Shown: in pieces, positions 52,168-60,777 of the stretch
How positions within the stretch are numbered: position 1 is the first letter of the stretch
How the letters are laid out: each line of letters opens with the position of its first letter
Source: Alphaproteobacteria bacterium
Lineage (GTDB): Bacteria > Pseudomonadota > Alphaproteobacteria > SMXS01
Direction: 5' to 3'
Length of the DNA: 64,000 bases
NCBI GenBank assembly: GCA_028284945.1
Contig: JANQQJ010000035.1
Location: 23,219-87,218 of the forward strand
Notes under the pieces: generated by a model
Databases searched by the model: none
What the model was told of the DNA's origin: nothing
What the model saw: the letters and a program-made list of their open reading frames with translations, nothing else
Translations under genes and position numbers: made by a program

Positions 52168-53624
52168 TGTCGAAGCTCATTCCAGGCGCGACGGGTGATT
52201 GGGAAGTGGTAATCGGGCTGGAAGTCCACGCCCAGGTCACCTCCAACGCCAAGCTCTTTTCCGGCGCGTCGACCGCGTTCGGCGCTGAGCCGAACACCCA
52301 GGTATCGCTGGTTGATGCGGCCATGCCCGGCATGCTGCCGGTGATCAATCAGACCTGTGTCGAACAGGCGGTCCGGACCGGCCTGGCGCTCGAAGCCGAA
52401 ATCAATCTCTATTCAGTGTTCGACCGGAAGAACTATTTTTATCCCGATCTGCCGCAGGGCTATCAGATATCCCAGTTCAAGCAGCCCATTGTGGGTGAAG
52501 GGGTGATTACCCTCGACCTGCCGGAGGGCGAAACCAAGGACGTCGGCATCGAACGGCTGCATCTGGAGCAGGATGCGGGCAAATCGATGCACGACCAGCA
52601 CCCCAACTTTACCTATGTTGACCTGAACCGCTCGGGCGTGGCGCTGATGGAAATCGTCTCGCGGCCCGACATGCGGTCGGCGGAAGAAGCCGGCGCTTAT
52701 GTGCGCAAGCTGCGGACCATTCTGCGTTATATCGGCACCTGTGACGGCAATATGGAACAGGGCTCCATGCGCGCCGACGTCAATGTTTCCGTGCGCAAAC
52801 CGGGAGACCCGCTGGGGACGCGGTGTGAGATCAAGAACGTCAACTCCATCCGCTTTGTGCAGCAGGCCATTGAATATGAAGCCCGCCGCCAGATCGAGGT
52901 GATCGAGGATGGTGGCGTGATCGAGCAGCAGACCCGCCTGTTCGATGTCGCCAAGGGCGTGACCCGCTCCATGCGCTCGAAGGAAGAGGCGCATGACTAC
53001 CGCTACTTCCCGGACCCGGACCTGCTGCCGCTGGAATTCACCGCCGAATGGGTGGATGAGGTGAAGGCCAGCCTGCCCGAACTGCCCGATGCGAAGAAAA
53101 ACCGCCTGATGGCCGATTTTGGCCTCAGCGTTTATGACGCGGGCATTCTGGTGGCGGAACCGGAAACCGCGGCCTATTTCGAGACCGCAGCAGAGGGCCG
53201 CGACGCCAAACAGGCCGCCAACTGGATCATCACCAATCTGTTCGCGGCGCTGAACGAGCAGGGCAAGTCGATCATCGACAGCCCGGTCTCGGCAGCGCAG
53301 CTGGGCCAGTTGCTCGACCTGATTGCCGACGACACGATTTCCGGCCGCATTGCCAAGGACGTGTTTGAAGTCATGATCGAAACCGGGGACGACCCGGCCA
53401 AGATTGTCGAGGAAAAAGGCCTGAAACAGATAACCGATACCGGCGCCATCGAAGCCGCTGTCGATGATGTGATTGCAGGCAACCCTGAACAGGTCGCGCA
53501 ATATGCCGGCGGCGAAAACCCGAAAGTCATCGGCTGGTTCGTCGGCCAGGTGATGAAGGCGACTCAGGGCAAGGCCAACCCGGGACAGGTCAACACGCTT
53601 CTAAAAGAAAAGTTGGGCGGTTAA
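52167..53624 (+). CDS. gatB: Asp-tRNA(Asn)/Glu-tRNA(Gln) amidotransferase subunit B
   Basis: A 485-residue kinase/transamidase subunit. It starts with [20 protein letters not shown] and has [33 protein letters not shown] and the [16 protein letters not shown] motif. A C-terminal YqeY-like domain ends [13 protein letters not shown]. The last 39 bases (53586-53624) have a second diverged copy at 54338-54376, beyond a DUF4291 gene. The present tail may thus have been supplied by an insertion. The protein appears intact. Confidence 0.95.
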   Translation: MSKLIPGATGDWEVVIGLEVHAQVTSNAKLFSGASTAFGAEPNTQVSLVDAAMPGMLPVINQTCVEQAVRTGLALEAEINLYSVFDRKNYFYPDLPQGYQISQFKQPIVGEGVITLDLPEGETKDVGIERLHLEQDAGKSMHDQHPNFTYVDLNRSGVALMEIVSRPDMRSAEEAGAYVRKLRTILRYIGTCDGNMEQGSMRADVNVSVRKPGDPLGTRCEIKNVNSIRFVQQAIEYEARRQIEVIEDGGVIEQQTRLFDVAKGVTRSMRSKEEAHDYRYFPDPDLLPLEFTAEWVDEVKASLPELPDAKKNRLMADFGLSVYDAGILVAEPETAAYFETAAEGRDAKQAANWIITNLFAALNEQGKSIIDSPVSAAQLGQLLDLIADDTISGRIAKDVFEVMIETGDDPAKIVEEKGLKQITDTGAIEAAVDDVIAGNPEQVAQYAGGENPKVIGWFVGQVMKATQGKANPGQVNTLLKEKLGG

Positions 53625-54208
53625 TCCACGCCGGGGACTCGCGCGAACTCGTAGGGTCGCTCGATAGGCAATTTTGCCTTGGCATCTTCTTCGTCCCCGG
53701 ACTTAACAAGTTCGTGAATCTCTTTCGCGAGTGCGGTTACTTCGGTGATGTCCTGAATCCATTCATCGACGTAGCGCTCAACCGCTTCACTACGCAGCCC
53801 GATCTGGATTGCGCGGTGAGGAAGGGGAGCAAGGTGGAGGTCCCTTTCTGGGTCCCATTGAACACGAACAGGGGAATTCTGCTTTGCCATGCGCCATTCC
53901 TCCTGTGTCATGCTGGAGTCTGGCCGGCTTAGGATCGCGTGATCCAACGCCCACTCGAACCCTTCGCGGGAAATGTCGATGGCTAGAATCCGCGACTGGC
54001 CTTCATCTTTGAGGCTCCAACCAGAGCGGTACATCATCCATAGGAATGATGGCTTTATCCATGTCATCCGCTCCATCTTGAATGGAGGTGACACGTAGGT
54101 GCCTTTTGCGAGGGCTGAATCTGCGATGTTGTTGTTATAGGCTTGGTAGACCCGAATAGTCTGGTCATCGAAAACGGCTCGAATCTGCCGTTCTGGAATT
54201 GAATTCAT
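53621..54208 (-). CDS. DUF4291 family protein
   Basis: A 195-residue protein. It starts [20 protein letters not shown] and includes [20 protein letters not shown] and [14 protein letters not shown], the DUF4291 signatures. Function is unknown. Its distribution is patchy in bacteria. It is convergent with gatB, overlapping the stop by 4 bases, in a segment that lies between gatB and a remnant copy of the gatB 3' end. Base composition is lower in GC than its neighbours. I infer it arrived by horizontal transfer or rearrangement. Confidence 0.85.
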   Translation of the reverse strand: MNSIPERQIRAVFDDQTIRVYQAYNNNIADSALAKGTYVSPPFKMERMTWIKPSFLWMMYRSGWSLKDEGQSRILAIDISREGFEWALDHAILSRPDSSMTQEEWRMAKQNSPVRVQWDPERDLHLAPLPHRAIQIGLRSEAVERYVDEWIQDITEVTALAKEIHELVKSGDEEDAKAKLPIERPYEFARVPGVD

Positions 54209-54309
54209 CTTCTATATTTCTTGTACGTCTTCCTAAATTGGCGCGGCTTGTAATCGCTGATCGATTCCCTGTAAAGCGGAACTTATAGATCGCGCGGTTA
54301 ACCCTATCT

Positions 54310-54330
54310 CCCTCTCCCTTTGGGAGAGGG
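54310..54330. repeat. REP-like palindrome, copy 3 (short)
   Basis: CCCTCTCCC-TTT-GGGAGAGGG is the short form of the units at 16676 and 17470. It lies 7 bases before the gatB-tail remnant, marking the edge of the DUF4291 segment. Confidence 0.75.
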
Positions 54331-54337
54331 CGCCATT

Positions 54338-54376
54338 CAGGTCAACCAGCTACTGAAAGAAAAGCTGGGCAGTTGA
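54338..54376 (+). pseudogene. Remnant duplicate of the gatB 3' end
   Basis: Thirteen in-frame codons read QVNQLLKEKLGS then a stop. They match the real gatB end [12 protein letters not shown] in 10 of 12 residues and 32 of 39 bases. There is no start and no upstream coding frame. It is best read as the original gatB tail, cut off when the DUF4291-containing segment entered, or as the residue of a duplication. Confidence 0.7.
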
Positions 54377-54483
54377 TCTAACCCCCTGACATTCCCGTAT
54401 TTCTTATCAGCCGGGCAACACGGCGTGCGCGACCGGCCGCGGCGCGCCGTACCCCTCCCCAACCTTTTAGTCAGGAGTGTCTT

Positions 54484-54996
54484 ATGACGCTGATGAAACG
54501 GATGGCTGTTGCCATCTCCATGCTTACTGTAACTGCCGTATCGGTCCCCGCCGTCCACTCGGCGCATCACGGTGCGGCGAAAGCGGATATCGTCGATACG
54601 GCGATCGCCGCCGGCACCTTCGAAACGCTGGTTGCCGCGGTTCAGGCCGCTGATCTGGTGGCCGTCCTTAAAGGTGAGGGCCCGTTTACGGTCTTTGCGC
54701 CTACGGATGATGCCTTTGCCGCTTTGCCGGAAGGCACGGTCGAAAACCTTCTCAAGCCTGAAAACCAGGATCAGTTGGTCGCAGTGCTCACCTATCACGT
54801 GCTGCCATCCAAGGTGATGGCGGGCGATATTGCCGGTCAGGCGCTTTCCGTTGCCACGGTTCAGGGTAGCGAGATTGCCGTCGATGCCACGGGTGACTCC
54901 GTCATGATCAATGATGCCACGGTCGTTGCCGCCGATGTAAAGGCCAGCAATGGCGTTATCCATGTGATCGACAAGGTGATTTTGCCGCCGCAATAA
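54484..54996 (+). CDS. Fasciclin (FAS1) domain secreted protein
   Basis: A 170-residue exported protein. The signal peptide ([19 protein letters not shown]) is followed by one FAS1 domain: [20 protein letters not shown], the H1-like [36 protein letters not shown] and [16 protein letters not shown]1 proteins mediate adhesion or surface interactions and are periplasmic or cell-surface in bacteria. The start has a good CAGGAGTGTCTT site. The gene follows the gatB-tail remnant and is trailed by a large inverted repeat. Confidence 0.92.
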   Translation: MTLMKRMAVAISMLTVTAVSVPAVHSAHHGAAKADIVDTAIAAGTFETLVAAVQAADLVAVLKGEGPFTVFAPTDDAFAALPEGTVENLLKPENQDQLVAVLTYHVLPSKVMAGDIAGQALSVATVQGSEIAVDATGDSVMINDATVVAADVKASNGVIHVIDKVILPPQ

Positions 54997-55029
54997 GCGC
55001 GATATCATGAACTGAATTCGGGGCTGCAT

Positions 55030-55088
55030 AGAGCAAAACCAACCTACCTGGGCCATCCAGGTTCCAGGTAGGTTGGTGAATTTGCTCT
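55030..55088. repeat. Long inverted repeat after the fasciclin gene
   Basis: AGAGCAAA (55030-55037) and CCAACCTACCTGG (55039-55051) pair with CCAGGTAGGTTGG (55064-55076) and TTTGCTCT (55081-55088). This is 21 paired bases around a 12-base loop. There is no poly-T, so terminator action is uncertain. Confidence 0.75.
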
Positions 55089-55102
55089 ACCGATTAATGG
55101 AT

Positions 55103-55165
55103 CAGATCATCTTTATCCGTTGACTGGAAACTGGCTAACAATCCAACTCAACGGATGATGATCTG
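55103..55165. repeat. Second inverted repeat, imperfect
   Basis: CAGATCATC-TTT-ATCCGTTGA (55103-55123) is the inverted counterpart of TCAACGGATGATGATCTG (55148-55165). The arms differ by a 3-base insertion. Confidence 0.65.
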
Positions 55166-55370
55166 TGCAGCCCCATTTTTTTGTGATCCGGGTGCAACCA
55201 GAAGCCGTAATAGATGTCGAAGCCTCCCCCAAAACGGCTTCTGCTCGGATGCAGGCCCCCTCCCGCATTCGAGACCAAAGCGACAGAGACGGGGACACCC
55301 TCCCCTCAGGTCCCCGTCTCACGCGCTTCTTGGGTTTGCACTTGATAATTCGGCGTCTTACCTTCCGAGC

Positions 55371-55877
55371 ATGGCGAACGCCCATTCCATCGCGAGCCAG
55401 GCCCAAGGCGCCGACCGGCTGATCGGGTATGGCGCTGTGGTCGTTCTGGTCCTCCACATCACCTCGTTGTTCATGCCGGCGATTGCGGTGGAACGGCTGT
55501 TTTTCTTTACCGATATCGTCACCATCTGGGGCGCCATCGTGGAGCTCTTCGCGCGGCGTGAGATCATCATCGGGGCGGTGTTGTTCCTGTTCACGGTGGT
55601 GTTCCCGGCGTTCAAGCTGCTGGCGGTGATCCATCTGTTCGCCAGCCCCAGCCTGGGCGACCCGGCGCTGGAACGCCGGTTGGCGCGGCTGGAATGGCTC
55701 GGTAAGTGGTCGATGCTGGATGTGTTTGTGGCCGCGCTTCTGGTCGTGTCGCTGACCGCGACCGGACTGGCCGATGCGCGGTTCCTGCCCGGCATGTATC
55801 TGTTTGCCGCCTCGGTGGTTCTGACCCTGCTGTTGAGTTCGCGGCTTTCAGTCCTGGCCAAACGGTACTTGGCCTAG
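55371..55877 (+). CDS. PqiA-like (paraquat-inducible protein A) membrane protein
   Basis: A 168-residue inner-membrane protein with four predicted helices (about 20-40, 50-80, 92-120 and 135-158). GYGAVVVLVLHITSLFMPAI, then LFLFTVVFPAFKLLAV and LEWLGKWSMLDVFVAALLVV match the PqiA core, in which the KWSMLDVF motif is diagnostic. PqiA supports envelope lipid transport together with MCE proteins, but no pqiB is adjacent. It lacks the zinc-ribbon halves of full PqiA. A GST gene follows after 97 bases. Confidence 0.82.
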   Translation: MANAHSIASQAQGADRLIGYGAVVVLVLHITSLFMPAIAVERLFFFTDIVTIWGAIVELFARREIIIGAVLFLFTVVFPAFKLLAVIHLFASPSLGDPALERRLARLEWLGKWSMLDVFVAALLVVSLTATGLADARFLPGMYLFAASVVLTLLLSSRLSVLAKRYLA

Positions 55878-55974
55878 CGCAGCCGCGCACGCCGCTTCTG
55901 CAGTCATGCGCGCTTGTCAGTCCCGCAACGAGCCGCCATTTTAGGGGCCACAACGAATTTTCCGGGAGCGATCC

Positions 55975-56739
55975 ATGATCGAAGTCCATTACTGGCCCAC
56001 CCCCAACGGGTGGAAAGTCACCATCATGCTGGAAGAAATCGGCATGGATTACGAAATCCACCCTGTCGATATTGGCGGTGGCGGGCAGTTTACGCCCGAA
56101 TTCCTGCGCATCAGCCCGAACAACCGCATGCCCGCGATTATCGACCGGGCGCCCGTTGACGGGGGCGAGCCGGTCACAATCTTCGAATCCGGGGCGATTC
56201 TGGAGTATCTGGCGGACAAGTCCGGCCAGTTTCTGCCGACCGCGCCGCGCGAGCGGGCCAAGGTGCTGCAATGGGTGCACTGGCAAATGGCCAATCTGGG
56301 CCCGATGATGGGCAATGCCAATCACTTCAAGAACTACGCGAAGAATCTCACCGGCGGGGACGAAACCCAGCTGGAATATGGCAAGAACCGCTTTGTGGGC
56401 GAGGTTGACCGGCTGTCGGGCGTGATGGATGCACAGCTGAAATACAACCAGTATCTGGCGGGCGACGACTACTCCATCGCCGACATCATCACCTGGCCCT
56501 GGGCGATGCTGCTGGGCCGCCTGATCGACGAGCAGGTGTGGGAGGACTTCCCCAACCTGAAACGCTGGGTCGACGAGGTGAAGGCGCGTCCTGCGGTAGA
56601 AAAGGGATACAAAATCGGCCGGGACCTGCCGAAAAAGGACCTGACCGACGAGGAAGAAGAAGCCCGTCGCAAGCTGCTGTTCAACCAGACCAATGACAAG
56701 GTCCGCGCGGCACGGGAGGCGGCTGCAGCGGGGGCGTGA
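55975..56739 (+). CDS. Glutathione S-transferase, Ure2p/YghU (nu-like) type
   Basis: A 254-residue GST. The N-terminal thioredoxin fold opens IEVHYWPTPNGWKVTIMLEE and includes SPNNRMPAIID and FESGAILEYLADKSGQFLP. The helical domain has MANLGPMMGNANHFKNYA, typical of Ure2p-like and nu-class GSTs, many of which show disulfide reductase activity. The last 40 residues are charged (EEEEARRKLLFNQTNDKVR). It lies between pqiA-like and an uncharacterised gene. The substrate is unknown. Confidence 0.9.
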   Translation: MIEVHYWPTPNGWKVTIMLEEIGMDYEIHPVDIGGGGQFTPEFLRISPNNRMPAIIDRAPVDGGEPVTIFESGAILEYLADKSGQFLPTAPRERAKVLQWVHWQMANLGPMMGNANHFKNYAKNLTGGDETQLEYGKNRFVGEVDRLSGVMDAQLKYNQYLAGDDYSIADIITWPWAMLLGRLIDEQVWEDFPNLKRWVDEVKARPAVEKGYKIGRDLPKKDLTDEEEEARRKLLFNQTNDKVRAAREAAAAGA

Positions 56740-56743
56740 TGTT

Positions 56744-57280
56744 TTGACAGTATTAGAGTTCGAGTGCGAGTCGGCCAAGTTAAGGCTTTGGCTAGACGAG
56801 CTGCCAAAGGAATATGTCGTTCCTAATAGGGCGCTTCTTCCAGAAGTGTGGGTCGAGGCCGCCAGTGCCTGCGCTACACATACAGCTGCCGCTGTTGAAC
56901 TTCGTCGTCATGTTGGCGGTATGATTCAATATGGCCTTCTCGGTGGAGTACTGAAGCCCGGTCGTAAGCACTCCCTGTCGGTTCGTCTTCCTCGCGACGA
57001 GGACGGCACTTATTCGCAGTTTTGTGGGTTTGTCGAGTATCTAGCGGCGATAATTCCAACGATCGAACAGATGCGCACAGATCAGGTTCCTGCGGGTTCA
57101 CTAGCGGTAAAATGTATTGCTCATGATGCTGTTGGCTCGTCGATCTCAGTATTTCGTGAGCTCACACAATCCCTTTTGCTTCTGCTAACAACAACGAGCG
57201 CGCCCCGCAGTTTCGACGATGCGCTGAACTATTTCCCAGCTTGGCGACAGCATCGCAATCAGCGCTCGGCCAAGTCCTAA
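56744..57280 (+). CDS. Hypothetical protein, atypical composition
   Basis: A 178-residue protein of unknown family. It has a helix-rich start (LEFECESAKLRLWLDELPKE), a central AAAVELRRHVGGMIQYG and a C-terminal half with SVFRELTQSLLLLL. It is more AT-rich and less biased in codon use than neighbours. TTG 56744, four bases after the GST stop, is the first possible start outside the GST gene; no strong ribosome site is seen. It may be a transferred gene. No function is assigned. Confidence 0.55.
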   Translation: MTVLEFECESAKLRLWLDELPKEYVVPNRALLPEVWVEAASACATHTAAAVELRRHVGGMIQYGLLGGVLKPGRKHSLSVRLPRDEDGTYSQFCGFVEYLAAIIPTIEQMRTDQVPAGSLAVKCIAHDAVGSSISVFRELTQSLLLLLTTTSAPRSFDDALNYFPAWRQHRNQRSAKS

Positions 57281-57282
57281 GG

Positions 57283-57399
57283 CTACTCCGACGCGTTTAA
57301 CCCCCTCGAACACAAAGGCTGATCGCCGTAGGCTTCGAGCCAGCGGGTCTCGCCGCATTGGCAAAGCTCATACTGGAATTCCTCGGAGATGATGACCGC
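57283..57399 (-). pseudogene. Possible remnant of a small Cys-containing protein
   Basis: Minus-strand frame reading VIISEEFQYELCQCGETRW then LEAYGDQPLCSRGLNASE and a stop. Codon choice looks coding and it has a CxC motif, but no ATG, GTG or TTG opens the frame before an upstream stop. It may be a decayed fragment or chance. Confidence 0.25.
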
Positions 57400-57484
57400 T
57401 CACAACTCTGTGATCGGCCATTCATAAACGGTTAAGGCGCGAGCGCCGACAGTTGCCTCCTGAACACTGGTAATGGAGGTTCCC

Positions 57485-57721
57485 ATGTCGTTTATCGAAA
57501 CATTCCCCAGCGAAGCTGACCATCTGTTTCAACTGGGCTTGCGCAGTGCCGCGGGCAGCGATGGCCCGGTGGATTTTGTAACCGCTCACAAGTGGTTCAA
57601 TCTGGCCGCCTCGCTTGGCCATGATGGCGCCCGGCGCGCCCGGTCCGAGCTGGCCTGCATGATGACGGCATCGGACCTGGCCGAGGCTTTGGTGGCGGCC
57701 CGCAGCTGGCTTAGCCACTAA
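57485..57721 (+). CDS. Small Sel1-repeat-like protein
   Basis: A 78-residue protein. SEADHLFQLGLRSAAGSDGP, DFVTAHKWFNLAASLGHDGA and RRARSELACMMTASDLAEA form two helical pairs resembling one or two Sel1-like/TPR repeats (xAxKWFxLAAxxGH). Such modules mediate protein contacts. ATG 57485 has a strong TGGAGG site. It stands alone between a low-GC gene and the methyltransferase-like lipoprotein. No partner is evident. Confidence 0.7.
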   Translation: MSFIETFPSEADHLFQLGLRSAAGSDGPVDFVTAHKWFNLAASLGHDGARRARSELACMMTASDLAEALVAARSWLSH

Positions 57722-57799
57722 TCAGGCAAATCGGATTAGAAACTGTGGGTCGACTGCACTAAGTTACGGGGCAACTCGATTGAAACAGGGAGTGCCCCG

Positions 57800-58735
57800 A
57801 TGACCCGCTATCCGCTGCTTGGCGCTTTTGCCGCCGCCCTTCTTCTTGCTGCTTGCGCAGAAGAGCCTGCCGACAACGCCACCGGCCCCGATATCAGTGA
57901 AGAGGCCGTCCAGCCGGATGGCGCAGCGCCAGATGTGGCGGAGGATACGTCTCAAGATCTCGATTCCGCGGTTCCCGAGCTCACCCTGGCCGACGTCGTT
58001 GCCGGCGTTCAGCGTGATGAGGGTGACAAGGCCCGTGACAAATACCGCCACCCGCTGGAAACGCTGGAGTTTTTCGGCCTTGAGCGCGATATGACCGTGC
58101 TGGAAATCTGGCCGGGCCGCGGCTGGTACACCGATATTGTGGCGCCCTATGTGGCGGGTGAGGGGCAGTATATTGCCGCTATCTTCGATGAAAGCGGCGG
58201 TCAGGACTATGTGCTTCGGTTGAATGCCGCGCTGCGTGAAAAGGTTGATGGCAACCCGGTTTACGGCCCGGTTGCGTTCTCCACCCTGGGTGACGGCCAG
58301 TATGATCTGGCGCCCGAAGCCTCTGTCGATATGGTGCTGACCTTCCGCAACGTGCATAGCTGGATGCGGGCGGGCAATGCCCAAGAGGTGTTCGACGCGA
58401 TGTTCAAAGTGCTCAAACCCGGCGGCGTTCTCGGTCTGGTGCAGCATCGCGGCAATCCGGATGTGGAGCAGGACCCTGAAGGCGCCAAAGGCTATGTCAC
58501 TGAAAAGACGGTGATCGATATGGCTGAAGCCGCCGGGTTCCAATTGGCGGACAAGTCTGAAATCAATGCCAATCCGGCCGATACCAAGGATTATGAAGGC
58601 GGCGTGTGGACCCTGCCGCCCAGCCTGCGCGGTGAAGATGAAGACAAGTCGCCCTATGAGGCCATTGGTGAAAGCGACCGGATGACGCTGAAATTCGTCA
58701 AGCCGCAGACGACCGGCCTGGCGCAACTCGACTAA
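57800..58735 (+). CDS. Lipoprotein with a SAM-methyltransferase-like domain
   Basis: A 311-residue protein with a lipoprotein signal peptide (FAAALLLAACAEEPADN; lipobox LLAAC). An acidic linker (to about residue 60) is followed by a class I methyltransferase-like fold: MTVLEIWPGRGWYTDIVAPY (motif I, here WPGRG), SVDMVLTFRNVHSWMRAG and VFDAMFKVLKPGGVLGLVQH. SAM is not normally present in the periplasm, so the exported form is odd; it may bind another ligand or a lipid. It precedes a membrane protein gene by 57 bases. Function unknown. Confidence 0.8.
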   Translation: MTRYPLLGAFAAALLLAACAEEPADNATGPDISEEAVQPDGAAPDVAEDTSQDLDSAVPELTLADVVAGVQRDEGDKARDKYRHPLETLEFFGLERDMTVLEIWPGRGWYTDIVAPYVAGEGQYIAAIFDESGGQDYVLRLNAALREKVDGNPVYGPVAFSTLGDGQYDLAPEASVDMVLTFRNVHSWMRAGNAQEVFDAMFKVLKPGGVLGLVQHRGNPDVEQDPEGAKGYVTEKTVIDMAEAAGFQLADKSEINANPADTKDYEGGVWTLPPSLRGEDEDKSPYEAIGESDRMTLKFVKPQTTGLAQLD

Positions 58736-58792
58736 CCAGCGTCTCAGCGGCGTGTCGGGGGACGACCCTGGGCGCGCCGGGCGAGGGGGAGG

Positions 58793-59938
58793 ATGTTCGA
58801 AAGACGGCCCAAACCGGCCTATGCCGAAACATGGCTGCCGGCCAATTTTGTCATCTTTCTCGGATCGGCGGCGACCACGGTCCTTTGGGCGTTCTTCAAC
58901 CAAACCTTTGAAATCATTAAACAGGAGGACGGCCTCCTGGAATGGTCGACATTCTGGGCGTTCTTCGTGGCGGGATCCGCCTTTCTATACCGCGCTTTAC
59001 CAGGTCTGCGGCAATCGGTCCGGGACCACTGGTTTCATGTCGGTGTAGGGCTCTTTGCGCTTATCGTCGCGTTTGAGGAAATCTCCTGGGGCCAGCGCAT
59101 GTTTGGCTATCTGCCGGACGAGATCTTCCTGGAAAAGAACAATCAGATTGAAACCAATCTGCACAATTTTCTCCCGGGGTTCTGGCTGCAATGGAGTTTT
59201 AATGCAGCGTTGATCGCTTACGGCGTCTTGTTGCCGCTGGTTTCGGCGATTGGGCCATTGGGCCGGGTCGCGGCGGCTCTGGGTATGCAGGGCGCGCCCG
59301 CCTGGCTAACACCGTCTTTCGTTCTGGTGATGGTGATGGCGCTGTTTACCCCCAGCGGATACAGCAACGAGCCGATAGAATTGCTGTTTGCCGTCGGGAT
59401 GATGTTCTCGGCGCTCGACTATGTGACGCCTCGGGAAAAGCATCTGGGCTGGCCCACGGTATTGTCCAGCTGCGCCCTGATCTATGCGCTCTCATGGATC
59501 ATAACACTCGGGTTGGAAGCAGCGCGCGGTGATCAATCAGAGAAAATTGCTGAAGCCACACAGGAGCTTGAGGCCCTGATTGAAGAAATCAGCGCCTATA
59601 AGGGCTATGTCGGTCAGTCCTATGGTTTTTCTTCGCGCCTGCATCGATTTGTCTCGGAAGACAATATGACCATCCTGCGGCGGGGGGCGTTTCAAGAGCT
59701 GATGAAGCAAAAGGGCGCCCCGGTGGCGCGGGCGCGCTATTTCCTCGATCCATGGAACACGCCTTATTGGGTGACCGACAGATATGAAAATGGGTATCGA
59801 CGGCTGATGTTCTATTCTTTGGGGCCAAATCGAAGATCCGATCTTGCCGCTGGTGCCAGTAGTGGCGACGATCTGATGATTATTGCGATCGAGGAGCCTG
59901 TAATCCCCGGACAGAACCCTATATTAAGAGTTGATTAG
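58793..59938 (+). CDS. Uncharacterised multi-pass membrane protein
   Basis: A 381-residue protein with about seven membrane helices: near 22-42, 57-77, 88-100, 135-155, 180-200, 210-228 and 228-248. After helix three there is the conserved-looking FEEISWGQRMFGYLPDE, seen in uncharacterised inner-membrane proteins. The C-terminal 130 residues are soluble (KIAEATQELEALIEEISAY; YFLDPWNTPYWVTDRYENG). I do not know a function. It follows the methyltransferase-like lipoprotein on the same strand, and the PEP-CTERM-like gene lies 98 bases downstream. Confidence 0.7.
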   Translation: MFERRPKPAYAETWLPANFVIFLGSAATTVLWAFFNQTFEIIKQEDGLLEWSTFWAFFVAGSAFLYRALPGLRQSVRDHWFHVGVGLFALIVAFEEISWGQRMFGYLPDEIFLEKNNQIETNLHNFLPGFWLQWSFNAALIAYGVLLPLVSAIGPLGRVAAALGMQGAPAWLTPSFVLVMVMALFTPSGYSNEPIELLFAVGMMFSALDYVTPREKHLGWPTVLSSCALIYALSWIITLGLEAARGDQSEKIAEATQELEALIEEISAYKGYVGQSYGFSSRLHRFVSEDNMTILRRGAFQELMKQKGAPVARARYFLDPWNTPYWVTDRYENGYRRLMFYSLGPNRRSDLAAGASSGDDLMIIAIEEPVIPGQNPILRVD

Positions 59939-59958
59939 TTTCGGCGGAATACAACTGA

Positions 59959-59985
59959 TTGACGTTTTAGGCCGAAATCTATAAA
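59959..59985 (+). promoter_or_regulatory. Candidate promoter of the PEP-CTERM-like gene
   Basis: TTGACG and TATAAA with a 15-base spacer (16 to ATAAAA) sit 50-75 bases before the start. The boxes match well but the spacing is short. Confidence 0.4.
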
Positions 59986-60036
59986 AATCGAAATATCTCG
60001 GGGGCCGGGCAGTGATGCACGGAAGAGTGGGCCAAC

Positions 60037-60777
60037 ATGAAGACGTTTAAAACAGCGGCTTTTGCAGCGCTTGGACTGGTGATGTCTGCTTCGCAGGCAT
60101 CGGCCCTGTTTTTTACGTTTACAGGCGACACGGATTTCCGCGATAGCGACCTTCAGACTGCGGGCGTATTTGACTGTCCCGTTGGCGATGGCGAATGCGA
60201 CGGTACTGGAACCACCACGTTTTCGTTCACCATGAAGTGGGATACGGATTTTCCGCCTGACGGTGACGACGATACCTATCAGCCGGATGGTGTGTCGTTC
60301 ACGGTAACCGACAACGCTCTTGGTGAGACCTATTATTCAGGCTGGCGCACCGGCGCGCTGCTCGGTGACATCATCGAGGTTACAGATGCCGGTGACGATT
60401 CGCTGACAATTGAATTCAAGACAGAGTCCGTCTTCAACAATCTAACGATTGGTGGCCTCGACGCGACGTTCAAGAACTTCTCGATTGAGTTGGAAGATAC
60501 TACAGGCACCGTGTTCGATAGCGGTTCTCCGTTCCCGGACCCGCTGCTGCTGGGCGCATTCGACAATCAGGAATTCAAGGTCCAATGGACCCAGCCAAAG
60601 ACAGGCGGCAGTAGCAGTAGTAGTAGCAGCAGTAAGGCGAAAGGCACGGCCCTGACCATCAAGGGTACGCTGTTTTCCGGGTTGTCGATCCCTGCACCGC
60701 CAGCGCTGCCGCTGCTTTTGATTGGTGCCCTTGGCGTCGGCCTTATCCGGTCCCGCCGGCAAAAAGCAGCCTTTTAA
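60037..60777 (+). CDS. PEP-CTERM-like sorted secreted protein with Ser repeat
   Basis: A 246-residue exported protein. The signal peptide (AAFAALGLVMSASQASA) precedes an Asp/Thr-rich beta domain (TGDTDFRDSDLQTAGVF). A run of eight Ser (SSSSSSSS) follows, and the C-terminus is IPAPPALPLLLIGALGVGLI plus RSRRQ. That end has the tripartite form of PEP-CTERM sorting signals (Pro-rich motif, one helix, Arg cluster), here with PAPPA instead of PEP. Such signals are processed by exosortase, which is not in this window. The Ser run is encoded by AGY repeats. Confidence 0.8.
   Translation: MKTFKTAAFAALGLVMSASQASALFFTFTGDTDFRDSDLQTAGVFDCPVGDGECDGTGTTTFSFTMKWDTDFPPDGDDDTYQPDGVSFTVTDNALGETYYSGWRTGALLGDIIEVTDAGDDSLTIEFKTESVFNNLTIGGLDATFKNFSIELEDTTGTVFDSGSPFPDPLLLGAFDNQEFKVQWTQPKTGGSSSSSSSSKAKGTALTIKGTLFSGLSIPAPPALPLLLIGALGVGLIRSRRQKAAF
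60610..60633 (+). repeat. AGY trinucleotide microsatellite in the PEP-CTERM-like gene
   Basis: Eight tandem AGT/AGC codons encode the Ser run. Unlike TCN serine codons used elsewhere, all are AGY, so slippage could change length in frame. Confidence 0.7.

Larger units (their letters stand above)
54997..55370. other. Intergenic region, 374 bases, with two tandem inverted repeats
   Basis: No gene is visible. It contains a long perfect-arm hairpin at 55030-55088 and a second imperfect one at 55103-55165, then about 200 bases without recognisable features before pqiA-like ATG 55371. Confidence 0.6.

Noticed and set aside
54338..54376. Independent small peptide gene
   Set aside because: The 12 codons match the gatB C-terminus and have no start or ribosome site.
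53620..54380. Insertion sequence around the DUF4291 gene
   Set aside because: No transposase, terminal inverted repeats or target duplication are seen. Only a REP-like palindrome and the gatB-tail copy mark the edge.
55612..56778. A 388-codon open frame on the minus strand
   Set aside because: It lies opposite the PqiA-like and GST genes, both of which have clear family motifs.
57281..57484. Small intact gene on the minus strand
   Set aside because: The coding-like frame has no usable start before an upstream stop, so it is listed only as a low-confidence remnant.
57764..58903. A 379-codon open frame on the minus strand
   Set aside because: It is antisense to the methyltransferase-like lipoprotein gene, has no ribosome site and is His/Arg-rich, typical of an antisense shadow.
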